DNA from: Sulfuricella sp.
GTDB lineage: Bacteria; Pseudomonadota; Gammaproteobacteria; Burkholderiales; Sulfuricellaceae
NCBI GenBank assembly: GCA_018336195.1
Contig: JAGXQV010000144.1
Location: 83,630-147,629 of the forward strand
Direction: 5' to 3'
DNA: 64,000 bases
The position numbers and the translations under genes are program-made. Shown piece after piece: positions 39,760 through 48,163 of this stretch (position 1 is its first letter; each line of letters begins with the position of its first letter). The notes beneath the pieces are model-generated. The model made no database searches. It saw nothing but the letters and a program-made list of their open reading frames with translations, and was not told the origin of the DNA.

Positions 39760-40215
39760 ATGGCAATCGACAAAGCCTTTCTGAAGGAACACGGGAAGTA
39801 TCTCCTGGGGGGAATCGTACTCGGCGCGATCCTTGGTGCCGGTGCCGCCGGGTTTGCCGTTTACAAGAGCCAGGAGCCGGGGCGCCAGGCGCTGGTGGGC
39901 CTCGCCAAGGCCGCTGCGGATCTGACGACCTGCACTGCGTCGATCAAGGAGTTCCAGGACGGGCTAGCCAAAAACAAGGAACTCATCGAAAAAACCGTGG
40001 CGGATAAAGCCGAACTGGAGAGACAACTCACCGACGCCAGAGGCGAGGTCGCCAAGCTCACGGAAAGCTTGAAAAAACTCCCTCCCAAAGCGCCCGAAAA
40101 GCCCCAGCCCACAAAAGCTGAGCAAAAAAAGACTCCCCCGACCTACTCCAGAAGACCCGTCCGGCCCTCGGTTCCCCCAGAAGAAGTTCGGGAAAACTGG
40201 GAAGAGGGGTTATAG
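39760..40215 (+). CDS. Hypothetical single-pass membrane protein with coiled coil and proline-rich tail
   Basis: I do not recognise the family. The 151-residue product has a short N-terminus, a glycine/alanine-rich transmembrane helix (about 15-35), a coiled-coil segment of about 50 residues (about 60-110, with LAKNKELIEKTVADKAELER) and a proline/lysine-rich tail ending in PPEEVRENWEEGL. The topology resembles small envelope spacer or anchor proteins. It is a plus-strand gene of its own between divergent tRNA-Leu and convergent recD. Confidence 0.7.
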   Translation: MAIDKAFLKEHGKYLLGGIVLGAILGAGAAGFAVYKSQEPGRQALVGLAKAAADLTTCTASIKEFQDGLAKNKELIEKTVADKAELERQLTDARGEVAKLTESLKKLPPKAPEKPQPTKAEQKKTPPTYSRRPVRPSVPPEEVRENWEEGL

Positions 40216-40265
40216 AACGACATGGTGCGCTCAGGGCAGCGCCTAATGCCCCCCGCCTCTTTACC

Positions 40266-41987
40266 TTACCCCCGCAGTCGTTCCGTCAATCCAGACACCC
40301 TTTCCGCCTGGGTGGCAATGGCACGGGCCAGGATATCGCGCCCCGCGCGCAGGATGATGCGGCGCTTGGCGCGGGTGATGGCGGTATAGACCAGGGCACG
40401 GTTGAGCGCCGGGGAAGACTCATCGGGCAGCGCCAGCAGGACATGCTCGAATTCCGATCCCTGACTCTTGTGGACGGTCATGGCAAACACCGTTTCGTGT
40501 TGCGGCAGCCAGCCGGGCGCGAAATCGCGCAACTGGCCGTCGGCCCCCTGGAAGAACACCCGCCGTTCGCCGTCGCGTTCGGCAACGATCCCGACGTCTC
40601 CATTAAACAGCATCAGGTTGTAATCGTTGCGCGTCACCATCACCGGACGTCCGTAATACCAGGTTTCTCGCGGCGGAATAATGCCCTCGCGACGTAGCGC
40701 GTCTTCGAGCAGCGTATTGAGTCCGGTCACGCCACTCGGTCCTTCCCGGTGGGCACACAGGGCGCGGAAACGCCCGAAATGGTCGAAAAGCATTTCCGGA
40801 GCAGCCCGTTCACGCAACGCCCCCCCGTATTCGCGATAGCCTTCGAGCAGCAGTTGGCGAAGATCGTCGCTGCCCGTCGGAACTATCCACTTGAAATCGG
40901 GACTGCCATCTTGCGCCAACAGTTCCAGCGCCCCATCCGCCTCGCCGTCGCGCACCGCGCGCGCCAACTTGCCGATGCCGCCGACGGCGTCGAAACGGTA
41001 GCTCTTGTGCAGCAGGGCGATGCTGGCCGCCAAGCCACCCTCCCCGCCCGCGCAGATATCGCCGAACACCGCGCCGGCTTCCACCGACGAGAGTTGATCC
41101 TTGTCGCCCAGCAAAATCAGACGGGCATGGGGCGGCAACGCTTCCACCAGCTTGGCCATCAGCGCCAGGTCGATCATTGACGCTTCGTCCACTACCAGCA
41201 CATCGAGCGGCAGGCGGTTGTCCCGCCCATGACGGAAGCGGCTGGAATCGGGACGCGCGCCCAGCAGACGATGAAGGGTACCGGCCTGCTCGGGAATTAC
41301 GGCGAGGATTTCCGGGGGAATCGCCAGGCGCCCCTTGGCGCCTCGCACGGCCTCCTGCATCCGTGCCGCCGCCTTGCCGGTGGGAGCCGCTAGGCGGATG
41401 ACCAAGCTTCCCCGGTAGTGCATCTGCAGGGCGGCCTGCAGGCGCACCACGGTGGTGGTCTTGCCGGTGCCGGGGCCGCCGGAAATCACGCACAGACGTT
41501 GGCGCACAGCCGTTGCGGCGGCGCGTTTTTGCCAGTCGGGGCCTTCCCCGGCATTGGAGGCAAACAGTTGATCGAGGTCGCGATGCAGGCGTTCTTCGTC
41601 GAGATCGGCGCTGGGCGCGGCGGCGCGTGCCAACAGGTCGGTGGCGAGCAGGCTTTCGTAATGCCAGTAACGCGCCAGATACAGGCGATGCCGGCCATCG
41701 AGGATGAGCGGCGCGAATTCGCCAGGCGCGCCGGTCAAGCAACTGGCGCGCAAGGCGTTCTCCCATTCATCCAATTCGGGGAACACCACGCCGGGCGAGA
41801 GGGCATCGTTCCAGCAGCGCTGCCCGGCCCAGGCGACCAGATCGACGCAGACATCGCCGTCCGCCACCGCCTCGCTCGCCAGCCACGCCGCCTGCAGCAC
41901 CGCTGGGCCGGCCTGCGGGTCGAGACGCGCCAGACATGCGGCGAATTGCCGGGACAGCGGCGAGAGCAGACGCGGAGCCGCGCTCAC
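40266..41987 (-). CDS. recD: Exodeoxyribonuclease V alpha subunit RecD
   Basis: RecD is the 5'-to-3' superfamily 1 helicase of RecBCD. The 573-residue protein has the Walker A motif VISGGPGTGKTTTVVRLQAA, Walker B LVVDEASMIDLALM, and the C-terminal motifs FAMTVHKSQGSEFEHVLLAL and YTAITRAKRR. The length is a little shorter than E. coli RecD (608). The start overlaps the recB stop by 4 bases, so recB and recD are translationally coupled. Confidence 0.96.
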   Translation of the reverse strand: MSAAPRLLSPLSRQFAACLARLDPQAGPAVLQAAWLASEAVADGDVCVDLVAWAGQRCWNDALSPGVVFPELDEWENALRASCLTGAPGEFAPLILDGRHRLYLARYWHYESLLATDLLARAAAPSADLDEERLHRDLDQLFASNAGEGPDWQKRAAATAVRQRLCVISGGPGTGKTTTVVRLQAALQMHYRGSLVIRLAAPTGKAAARMQEAVRGAKGRLAIPPEILAVIPEQAGTLHRLLGARPDSSRFRHGRDNRLPLDVLVVDEASMIDLALMAKLVEALPPHARLILLGDKDQLSSVEAGAVFGDICAGGEGGLAASIALLHKSYRFDAVGGIGKLARAVRDGEADGALELLAQDGSPDFKWIVPTGSDDLRQLLLEGYREYGGALRERAAPEMLFDHFGRFRALCAHREGPSGVTGLNTLLEDALRREGIIPPRETWYYGRPVMVTRNDYNLMLFNGDVGIVAERDGERRVFFQGADGQLRDFAPGWLPQHETVFAMTVHKSQGSEFEHVLLALPDESSPALNRALVYTAITRAKRRIILRAGRDILARAIATQAERVSGLTERLRG

Positions 41988-44900
41988 GAGTGCCCTCCCG
42001 CCATCAGGCGATCAAGCGCCTCGATCAAAGCCAGCCGGGGGCGGTCGCGGAAGATCCCGGTATCGCCGCCCTGAGCCGGATCGATGCCGCGCAGGAACAG
42101 GTAATACACCCCGCCGAAATGCCGCTCATAGGCGTAATCGGCCACCCGGATGCGCAGGTAACGATGCAGTGCCACGCAATAGATCAGGTATTGCAGGTAG
42201 TAATGGGCGTCGGCCATGGCATGGGTCAGGGCGGGCGGCGCGTAGCTCGCCAGGTCGCCGCCCAGCCAGTTGGACTTGTAATCGACGATGAAATACTGGC
42301 CTTGGGCCTCGAACACCAGGTCGATGAACCCCATCATGTAGCCGCGCATCTGGCGGAAGTCGAGCTGGGACGCGACGGCGGCGAATTCCGGGGCGACACC
42401 ATAAGCGGGATTGGCCAGCAAGGCGGCGAGACGGGGCGCGTCGAGATTGCCCAGCGGGTAGGAAAATCCCATTTCGACCAATTTGCGGGACGGAGTGACA
42501 TCCGCAAGACGGATGCTTTCCCGGTCGAGCCGCGCATCGAGCGTCGCCTGCACCATGCGCGCCACGGTGGGCGCCCATTTCTCGTCGATGAAGTGCGCGC
42601 GCAGGGTTTCCCCAACCCAACCGCGCAGGGCCAGTTCGTCGCGGCGGGTGAAATCCCATTGTTCGAAGATCGCATGCAAGCAAGTACCGGGCTGCGCGCC
42701 GCGCGGAAAGGCGAAAATATCCAGCCGCGGCGCCATTTCGGCATGGCGTGCCGGGCTGGCGTCGTAATCCGGCGCTTCGCTGTGGCGACCCTGGCTCAGT
42801 GCCGAAAAGCTGGTCATCCGCCAACCTGCGCTCAGACTGCGGGTGAAGTTTGCGGCGGAGAGTGCCGGGGTTGCTTCAGCAGCCGGCGTGTAGCTGCGTT
42901 CTTCGCCAACCAGCGGGGCGACGCTCACGCAGCCATCGGCGCGGGCGGCGAATGCGTGCAATTCCACTTCCAGCTCGGCGCGGGTCATCTCCGCAAAGCG
43001 GGCTTCCATGGCAGCCACCGGATCAACCAAGGTGCCCCCCGGACCGTATAGCAACCACGCCAAGGCGGCGGTCTCGACGCCCTTGACGTTGCCCCAAGTG
43101 ACATAGCAACGATACTGGGCGCGGGTCAGGGCAACATAGAGCAGGCGCAGCTTTTCCGCCAGCCGCTCCGCGCCGGCGATACGCCGGTTGGCTTCCAGCA
43201 TGGGCGAACCGAGGTCGAGGGTCGGGCGGTGGTGATCGGCGTCGTGAAAAGTAAAGGTGGTCTCGTTCTTCCGCCACAACTGCCCGTCCCACAGGAAAGG
43301 ACAGAACACCACCGGGTATTCCAATCCCTTGGAGCCGTGGATGGTCACGATGCGCACCCGCGCCGCATCGCTCTCCAGGCGCAGCAGAGCCGCCTCGTGG
43401 TCGCCGCGCGGCGCGCGCAGGGTACGCGACAGCCACCCGAGCAAGGCTTCCATGCCCTGGCGTTGATGGCTTTCGACCTGGAGCAGTTCGGCGAGGTGCA
43501 GCCAGTTGGTGAGGCGCCGCTCGCCGTCCTGAAAGCGCAGCAGGCGCAACGCCACCTGGTTGTCGTCCAGCCAGGCCCGGAAGAAGCGCATGAAGCCCTG
43601 GTCGCGCCACAGTTCATGATAGCGGCGGAAGGCCGCGAACACCCGTTCACCGGCAAGCTGGTCGTGGCGCAAGGCAAACAGCGCCCCACCCTCCCCGCCC
43701 AGCGCTTCGCTCGCCAGAGCGGCACGCACCAGATCGTCGCGTCCCGGCTCGGCGACGGCGCGCAACAGGCTTTCCAGTTCGCGGGCTTCGTTGGATTCGA
43801 AGACGTTGTCCTGACCGTAGCGCACGCTGGCGACACCGCGCTTGGTCAGTTCCTCCTGCACCTGGCGACCTTGGCGATGAGCGGGAACCAGCACCGCAAT
43901 ATCACCACCGCTCAAGGGCCGCCCCTCCCCGCCTTTTTCCAGACATGCCCCGCTGGAGAGCAGCCACGCAATTTCAGCAGCGGTGGCACCGGCAGCCATC
44001 GCATTGGCGGCATCCTTGTTCAGCGCGACCTCCTTGTCCTTGTTGAAGGCCGGTGGGAATAACCGGAATTGCAGGGCCGCGCCGTCCTCTTCATCAGGGA
44101 TGCTCAATCGCCCCAGATCGCGGTCGCTGGCCTGGACGGGACGATAGCCGATTTCCTCCACCAGAAAAGGGCGCGGCGCGGCGAACAGGGCATTGACCGC
44201 CGCGATCAGCCCCGCCGAGGAACGCTGGTTGACGTTCTGCGTAGTGTGGGAATCCACGTCGCGATAGGCTTCCAAGTAGGTATAAACATCCGCGCCACGA
44301 AAGCCGTAAATCGCCTGTTTCGGGTCGCCGACGAAAAACACCGGGGCCGGCTGGCCGGCATACAGGCGATGAAAAATCCGGTACTGCACCGGATCGGTAT
44401 CCTGGAATTCGTCGATCAGCGCCGCCGGATAACGCTTCTTCACCAACGCCGCGAGGTGCGCGCCATGCGGCCCATCCAGCGCCTGAGCAAGGCGATTGAG
44501 CAAGTCGTGATAGGAAATCAGGCGGCGCGCCCGTTTGCGCTCCGGCAATTCGCTCTCGCACCATGCCAGCAGATCGGCCTTGAGAAGAATCAGGCGGCGG
44601 GCGAAAGCGGATTGCAGTTGCCCCAACGCCTCCAGGAGAATTTCACAGGCGGGAAAAAAAGGATGCTGAGGCGGGGTATGACCTTTTTTGGTACCCGCCA
44701 CCAGCGCCGCCGGGGTCAACTTAACCAGCTTGTCGGGCGCACTCAGGGGGGCTTGCGAGGCGGCAAACCAGGCATCGAAATCCGCCAACCAGCCGCTCAG
44801 ACTGGCCTTTTTGTAGCTGGTCTGACTCAAGCCGGGATGTTCCAGCAACACCCCGGAAATATCCTCACGACCGCCCTGCCAAAGCCCGCGCGCCGCGCCG

Positions 44901-45568
44901 TAAGCCTTATCCAGCGCGGCTTCGGCTGAACCGACCGCCTCGCCTGCTGCCAATGGCGCCAGCGCCATGAAAGCGCTTTTGCCGATATGCGGCAGCATTT
45001 CGGCCAGCCACACGTCCGGCGTCTGCCCGGCATCCACCAGGTAATCCACCCAAGCGCCGCGCGCCGGCTGGATTTCGCGGCGCCAGAAATCGTCGATGAT
45101 CTCGCCGAGAATTTCGCGCTCGTCGGTCAACAATTCGCTGTCGAATTCCATGCCGGATTCGAACGCCCATTCCGTCAAAATGCGCTGGCAGAAACCGTGG
45201 ATGGTAAAGATCGCCGCATCATCAAGACAACGCAAGGACTGGGTCAAGCGGCGAATCGCCCGCTCCCGCTCAACCGCGCAACAGCTTGCATAGGTTTTGC
45301 AAAACACGTCGCCGCTTTCCTCGCCTTTCAGCTCGCCCAGCATATCGACCAGCTTGCGCCGGATGCGCGCCCCCAGTTCCGCCGTCGCCGCCTTGGTGTA
45401 GGTGACGACCAGGATATTTTCGACCGCCAGCTCCCGTTCCAGGATCAGCCGCACATACAGGCCGCCAATCGCCCAGGTCTTGCCGGTACCGGCGCTCGCT
45501 TCGATTAATGTGGGCCGGTCGAGGGGCGCGGCGTAGACGTCGAAGGGCTGGAAAACGGGGGGAGTCAT
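41984..45568 (-). CDS. recB: Exodeoxyribonuclease V beta subunit RecB
   Basis: RecB is the 3'-to-5' helicase and the nuclease of the RecBCD double-strand-break repair machine. The ATG at 45568 (MTPPVFQPFDVYAAPLDRPT) is chosen: the open frame extends 33 codons upstream, but that part translates a repeat. From it the protein has 1194 residues. Seen in order are Walker A EASAGTGKTWAIGGLY, UvrD-type helicase motifs (LIDEFQDTDPVQYRIF, then VTIHGSKGLEYPVVFCP), and the C-terminal nuclease domain with the catalytic IVDYKSNWLGG. It is normally joined to recC, but here an island of about 2.6 kb separates them. Confidence 0.96.
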   Translation of the reverse strand: MTPPVFQPFDVYAAPLDRPTLIEASAGTGKTWAIGGLYVRLILERELAVENILVVTYTKAATAELGARIRRKLVDMLGELKGEESGDVFCKTYASCCAVERERAIRRLTQSLRCLDDAAIFTIHGFCQRILTEWAFESGMEFDSELLTDEREILGEIIDDFWRREIQPARGAWVDYLVDAGQTPDVWLAEMLPHIGKSAFMALAPLAAGEAVGSAEAALDKAYGAARGLWQGGREDISGVLLEHPGLSQTSYKKASLSGWLADFDAWFAASQAPLSAPDKLVKLTPAALVAGTKKGHTPPQHPFFPACEILLEALGQLQSAFARRLILLKADLLAWCESELPERKRARRLISYHDLLNRLAQALDGPHGAHLAALVKKRYPAALIDEFQDTDPVQYRIFHRLYAGQPAPVFFVGDPKQAIYGFRGADVYTYLEAYRDVDSHTTQNVNQRSSAGLIAAVNALFAAPRPFLVEEIGYRPVQASDRDLGRLSIPDEEDGAALQFRLFPPAFNKDKEVALNKDAANAMAAGATAAEIAWLLSSGACLEKGGEGRPLSGGDIAVLVPAHRQGRQVQEELTKRGVASVRYGQDNVFESNEARELESLLRAVAEPGRDDLVRAALASEALGGEGGALFALRHDQLAGERVFAAFRRYHELWRDQGFMRFFRAWLDDNQVALRLLRFQDGERRLTNWLHLAELLQVESHQRQGMEALLGWLSRTLRAPRGDHEAALLRLESDAARVRIVTIHGSKGLEYPVVFCPFLWDGQLWRKNETTFTFHDADHHRPTLDLGSPMLEANRRIAGAERLAEKLRLLYVALTRAQYRCYVTWGNVKGVETAALAWLLYGPGGTLVDPVAAMEARFAEMTRAELEVELHAFAARADGCVSVAPLVGEERSYTPAAEATPALSAANFTRSLSAGWRMTSFSALSQGRHSEAPDYDASPARHAEMAPRLDIFAFPRGAQPGTCLHAIFEQWDFTRRDELALRGWVGETLRAHFIDEKWAPTVARMVQATLDARLDRESIRLADVTPSRKLVEMGFSYPLGNLDAPRLAALLANPAYGVAPEFAAVASQLDFRQMRGYMMGFIDLVFEAQGQYFIVDYKSNWLGGDLASYAPPALTHAMADAHYYLQYLIYCVALHRYLRIRVADYAYERHFGGVYYLFLRGIDPAQGGDTGIFRDRPRLALIEALDRLMAGGHS

Positions 45569-45633
45569 GTCCGATATTATGAACCGGGTCGGGGTAATGC
45601 GCGATGGCGCTTTACATGGCGGACAGCGGCAAG

Positions 45634-45697
45634 GCGGGGCAACGGCATCAATGCCCATGCGGCGCAATACCCTGCCGGGGTTGCCCTGCGCAGGCTA
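45634..45697 (-). repeat. Degenerate copy of the island repeat upstream of recB
   Basis: The sequence keeps GGCATCAATG, GGCGCAATACCCTGCCGGGG and a downstream TGCGCAGGCTA, aligning with the two clearer copies in the same orientation. Read on minus it overlaps the toxin gene's stop codon and fills part of the recB leader. Confidence 0.55.
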
Positions 45698-45988
45698 TTT
45701 CCGATGCGCCCAGCAACCAGGGCGCCGCCTGTGATGCGCCACAGCAAGAATTCGAAGCTCTTCTACGGTTACTTGATAGATGATGCGATATGGGAATCGA
45801 CGGAGGATATATTGTCGGCGAGTGTCCCGAAATACTGCACCCAGCAGAGGATTGGTCAGAACAAGATTGGCTGCTCGTTCAAACTCGGCAACAAATTCGA
45901 GACCAAGCGCCGCATTTGCTTTCAGCGTATAGAACGCCGCCGCGTCGTGCAGTTCAGCAAGCGCAAGCGGCGCGACGACAAGTTTCAC
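45695..45988 (-). CDS. RelE/ParE family toxin
   Basis: The 97-residue protein has the RelE/ParE fold pattern: an N-terminal strand (MKLVVAPLALAELHDAAAFY), two helices with LGLEFVAEFERAANLV, then YILRRFPYRIIYQV and LRILAVAHHRRRPGCW at the C-terminus. ParE members poison gyrase and RelE members cut mRNA on the ribosome; the sequence alone does not separate these. The start overlaps the antitoxin stop by 4 bases, the usual coupled arrangement with the antitoxin first. Confidence 0.88.
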   Translation of the reverse strand: MKLVVAPLALAELHDAAAFYTLKANAALGLEFVAEFERAANLVLTNPLLGAVFRDTRRQYILRRFPYRIIYQVTVEELRILAVAHHRRRPGCWAHRK

Positions 45989-46209
45989 TTCAGCGTTGCA
46001 CGAACTTGAGCAAGTGCGTCAGCAATCGGAATAACCTGAACCGCTCCATTCTCGATGTCAGCAATTCTGCGCTCGGTTTCGACCGCCCATGCCGCCTCGA
46101 CTTCCGCATCTTCGTCAAGACTGGCGAGCAATAGCTGGGCAAAAGCCGCTCGTTCGCCGCTGGTTAGTTTCAGGGCTTCGGCTTCGAGCAATTCGAGTTG
46201 ATTTCCCAT
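45985..46209 (-). CDS. Antitoxin of the RelE/ParE pair (addiction module component family)
   Basis: The ATG at 46209 (MGNQLELLEAEALKLTSGER) has a GGAGGTTTCACC Shine-Dalgarno and gives 74 residues; the frame extends upstream only by reading through the island repeat. The acidic helical sequence with LTSGERAAFAQLLLASLDED and a WAVETERRIADIENG segment fits the small addiction-module antitoxin family that pairs with RelE/ParE toxins. It probably neutralises the toxin and autoregulates the pair. Confidence 0.85.
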   Translation of the reverse strand: MGNQLELLEAEALKLTSGERAAFAQLLLASLDEDAEVEAAWAVETERRIADIENGAVQVIPIADALAQVRATLK

Positions 46210-46264
46210 GGTGAAACCTCCGTAGAGTTGATTGGAGATTGTACCGCGAGCGTGGTGCAGTGAC

Positions 46265-46346
46265 GAGGGTGAGGAAGCAGCATCAATATTCACCACTTTT
46301 CCATCCGGCGCGATGCGTTGCCGGGATTGTGCCTTACGCGGGCTAC
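46265..46346 (-). repeat. Island repeat copy A (about 82 bp)
   Basis: It aligns over its full length with copy B (46921-47004) at roughly 80 percent identity by eye, in the same orientation. Both begin GAGGGTGAGGAA and share CATCAATATT and TCCATCCGGCGC, then diverge mildly. Read on minus both translate to a shared pattern APDGxVVNIDA. The part around GCGC contains a short inverted repeat, as in REP-type elements. Confidence 0.7.
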
Positions 46347-46355
46347 GCTCGACCA

Positions 46356-46610
46356 TCACGCAGCAAACCGGCGTACCTGCGTCAGGTCGCCCCCCCCCGC
46401 CAGCAAGCCTTCCACGCTGATGTCCTCGTCAAGTTCGTCCCAGTGCAGGCCGCTACCCCCGCCGCTGATTTCATAATTCACAAGCGCCTCGGGACTTGCG
46501 GCCAGCAGGCGTGGGAAATACGCCAAGGGAACGCCGAGCTTGCGTCCATCAGCCATATCCACCCACATCATCGAAGCATCGAAACTAACTGATTTTGCCA
46601 ATGTGCTCAT
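46356..46610 (-). CDS. DUF2442 family protein
   Basis: The ATG at 46610 (MSTLAKSVSFDASMMWVDMA) has an AAAGGAA Shine-Dalgarno and gives 84 residues. The pattern DGRKLGVPLAYFPRLLAASPE and HWDELDEDISVEGLL is the DUF2442 signature. These proteins usually travel with DUF4160 proteins, as here, where the start lies inside the end of the DUF4160 gene (26-base overlap). Such pairs are suspected toxin-antitoxin-like modules. Near the C-terminus a run of nine G (minus strand) encodes AGGGD and could slip. Confidence 0.85.
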   Translation of the reverse strand: MSTLAKSVSFDASMMWVDMADGRKLGVPLAYFPRLLAASPEALVNYEISGGGSGLHWDELDEDISVEGLLAGGGDLTQVRRFAA

Positions 46611-46836
46611 GCCATTTCCTTTCAAAAAATTCCCGGTTTTCCATCACCATGCGCGCCAATTCATTGAGTTCCGGCCCGTTCAGGTCAAAGCTCGACGCCA
46701 ATGCCACCTCCGGCACCAGCCAGAACTTCGCCCGTGCCGCGCCTCTCCTGACATGGATGTGCGGCGCTTCGGGAGGGATTCCCTCGTTGGAGAAGAAAAA
46801 GAAACTGTAACCCTTGAGTCTCAACAGAACCGGCAT
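46585..46836 (-). CDS. DUF4160 family protein
   Basis: The 83-residue protein begins MPVLLRLKGYSFFFFSNEGI and has PPEAPHIHVRRGAARAKFWL, the typical DUF4160 core, with helices near the end (ELNELARMVMENREFFERKW). It is the first gene of the overlapping DUF4160/DUF2442 pair. The function is unknown in the family; a toxin-like role is only suggested by its constant partner. An eight-G run lies 44 bases upstream of its start. Confidence 0.85.
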   Translation of the reverse strand: MPVLLRLKGYSFFFFSNEGIPPEAPHIHVRRGAARAKFWLVPEVALASSFDLNGPELNELARMVMENREFFERKWHEHIGKIS

Positions 46837-46920
46837 GGCGCTCTACTTGCCTTATCGCAAAAAACGCGCAGCTTAATTAGGGGGGGGTAATAAATAAGCG
46901 ACAGCATCACAGCAAATGGC

Positions 46921-47004
46921 GAGGGTGAGGAAACAGCATCAATATTTACTACATTTCCATCCGGCGCAATGCCCTGCGGGGACTGCGCATTATGCGGGTT
47001 GTAC
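46921..47004 (-). repeat. Island repeat copy B (about 84 bp)
   Basis: The best match to copy A, in the same orientation, between the DUF4160 gene and the unknown gene. It is followed by a second motif, a perfect 8-bp hairpin GTGGGCAC/GTGCCCAC at 47037-47061, just past the stop of the unknown gene. Hairpins of this GTGCCCACCCTAC type are common intergenic repeats in proteobacteria. Confidence 0.7.
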
Positions 47005-47070
47005 CCACGAGGTCGGGAGTGGAGAAAGACTTCCGCGTGGGCACGATAAGACTGTGCCCACCCTACCGGG

Positions 47071-47682
47071 CTAGTAGTGTCGAATACGTTTGACGTCGGC
47101 TTTGTCATGCTCTTTGATCTTTTCAAGCGAATCGAATAGCAGAGGTTCCGAAGACACCCGACCATTCGTAACCACATGGCAATGAATATCTGCCTTTTTC
47201 CCATTGCGTTCTACATAGGCATGAGCAATACGATGGCCGTTGAGCAGGTCTTCCTCGACAGCCTTTGTATTGTTCTTGTCGATTAACGTTCGAATCACCA
47301 CTACCAAATCGATATCTTCAAAGTAGATAACATCCCTGTACTCCAACAGTTTCCCATCGGAGATAGAAAACATTGAAAAGAACTTGTCGAGATACTGGGC
47401 TATTGGGCGCTTAAGTGTCCGGTCGTAAATTTCATCGAATACCTTTTTTCCAAAACAGGTTCCAATGAACAAAACGAATGTTCCAGCAATCTCTAATCCA
47501 CCGAATAATGCGGTAGGTCGGTGTCGCTGCTTAAGTGCTGGCACAGAGTCAAATAGTTGCGGTGCATACTCCCAGCCGGGACTCTTAAAGAAGGACTCCA
47601 TCACTTCTTCCTGCGCTTCTGCGGCTGCCCGTATGAAATGAGCATTACCTTCGATGCCAAAATTGTAGTGAACTGTATTCAT
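47071..47682 (-). CDS. Hypothetical protein with one membrane-like segment, next to recC
   Basis: I do not recognise the family. The 203-residue product has one hydrophobic stretch near residues 58-80 (ALFGGLEIAGTFVLFIGTCF), flanked by soluble parts. The C-terminal half is mixed helix/strand with DVIYFEDIDLVVVIRTLID and histidine- and cysteine-containing KADIHCHVVTNG. Its base composition looks more AT-rich than the rec genes, which suggests a different origin. It is on the recC strand and could be cotranscribed with it. No catalytic motif is evident. Confidence 0.7.
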   Translation of the reverse strand: MNTVHYNFGIEGNAHFIRAAAEAQEEVMESFFKSPGWEYAPQLFDSVPALKQRHRPTALFGGLEIAGTFVLFIGTCFGKKVFDEIYDRTLKRPIAQYLDKFFSMFSISDGKLLEYRDVIYFEDIDLVVVIRTLIDKNNTKAVEEDLLNGHRIAHAYVERNGKKADIHCHVVTNGRVSSEPLLFDSLEKIKEHDKADVKRIRHY

Positions 47683-48163
47683 AGGTACGCAAGGTCGATG
47701 AGTGAGAAATCTAACTAAAAGCAGCCATCCTAAAAGACGCTTTATAAACCGTCAATCCCGTTGATACGGCCCCGGTCGGAATGCGGCACGGCGGATTGTC
47801 ACAACGGTGGAACGTTGGGGTTCGCTATCGCTCACCACCAACCTACTCGGCCTATCTCTTCCGCGCTGCCGCCATGTGACGGCGGAAAACCCGAACCATT
47901 GAACCTGAAAACCTCATTTAAACCGCCAATACGCCAATAACACCAATAACACCAAGAAAATCAGTCATATACTCATGTTTCCAGACAAACCCGAATGGTG
48001 AACGGCAATTGCAAAGCCGCTCTTGTTCTTCTTGGAGTCCTTGGTGTCTTGGCGGTTAGAACTGCATTTTTAGGTTGAATCCGCCTGTCGCCGGTCTGGC
48101 GGCAGGATGCCGGTGCTTCACCTTGACGGTGGCGCTGCCGTATGGTCGGGAACATCAAGCCCC
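47683..48163. other. 481-bp gap downstream of recC with short repeats and an inverted repeat
   Basis: I see no credible gene. The left part is AT-richer. At 47921-47957 lies AACCGCCAATACGCCAATAA followed by repeated CACCAATAA units. At 48024-48057 lies the opposite-strand partner ending in TTGGTGTCTTGGCGGTT. These form an imperfect inverted repeat spanning about 140 bp. The motif CCGCCAAGACACCAAGG is a widespread intergenic repeat. Just before recC a small GCCGG/CCGGC-rich stretch is seen. Confidence 0.6.

Larger units (their letters stand above)
45569..48163. other. Accessory cassette island between recC and recB
   Basis: About 2.6 kb of small genes, all on the minus strand like recC and recB, interrupts what is usually a tight recC-recB-recD operon. 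It contains a RelE/ParE toxin with antitoxin, a DUF4160/DUF2442 pair and one unknown protein. Related repeats lie between the units (45634-45697, 46265-46346, 46921-47004). The unknown gene and the gap next to recC look less GC-rich than the rec genes. Insertion by transfer is inferred. Confidence 0.7.

Noticed and set aside
45569..45667. Upstream extension of recB by 33 codons
   Set aside because: The extension translates the degenerate island repeat; the ATG at 45568 gives the family N-terminus.
45634..47004. Island repeats as integron attC sites
   Set aside because: No GTTRRRY/RYYYAAC core sites and no integrase gene are seen; they resemble REP-type repeats more.
46821..47204. Minus-strand open frame of 127 codons across repeat B
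   Set aside because: It overlaps the unknown gene and the repeat, and the peptide is the repeat translation.
47973..48158. Small minus-strand open frame of 61 codons
   Set aside because: It translates the widespread CCGCCAAGACACC intergenic repeat (peptide AKTPRTPRRTR) and has no support as a gene.
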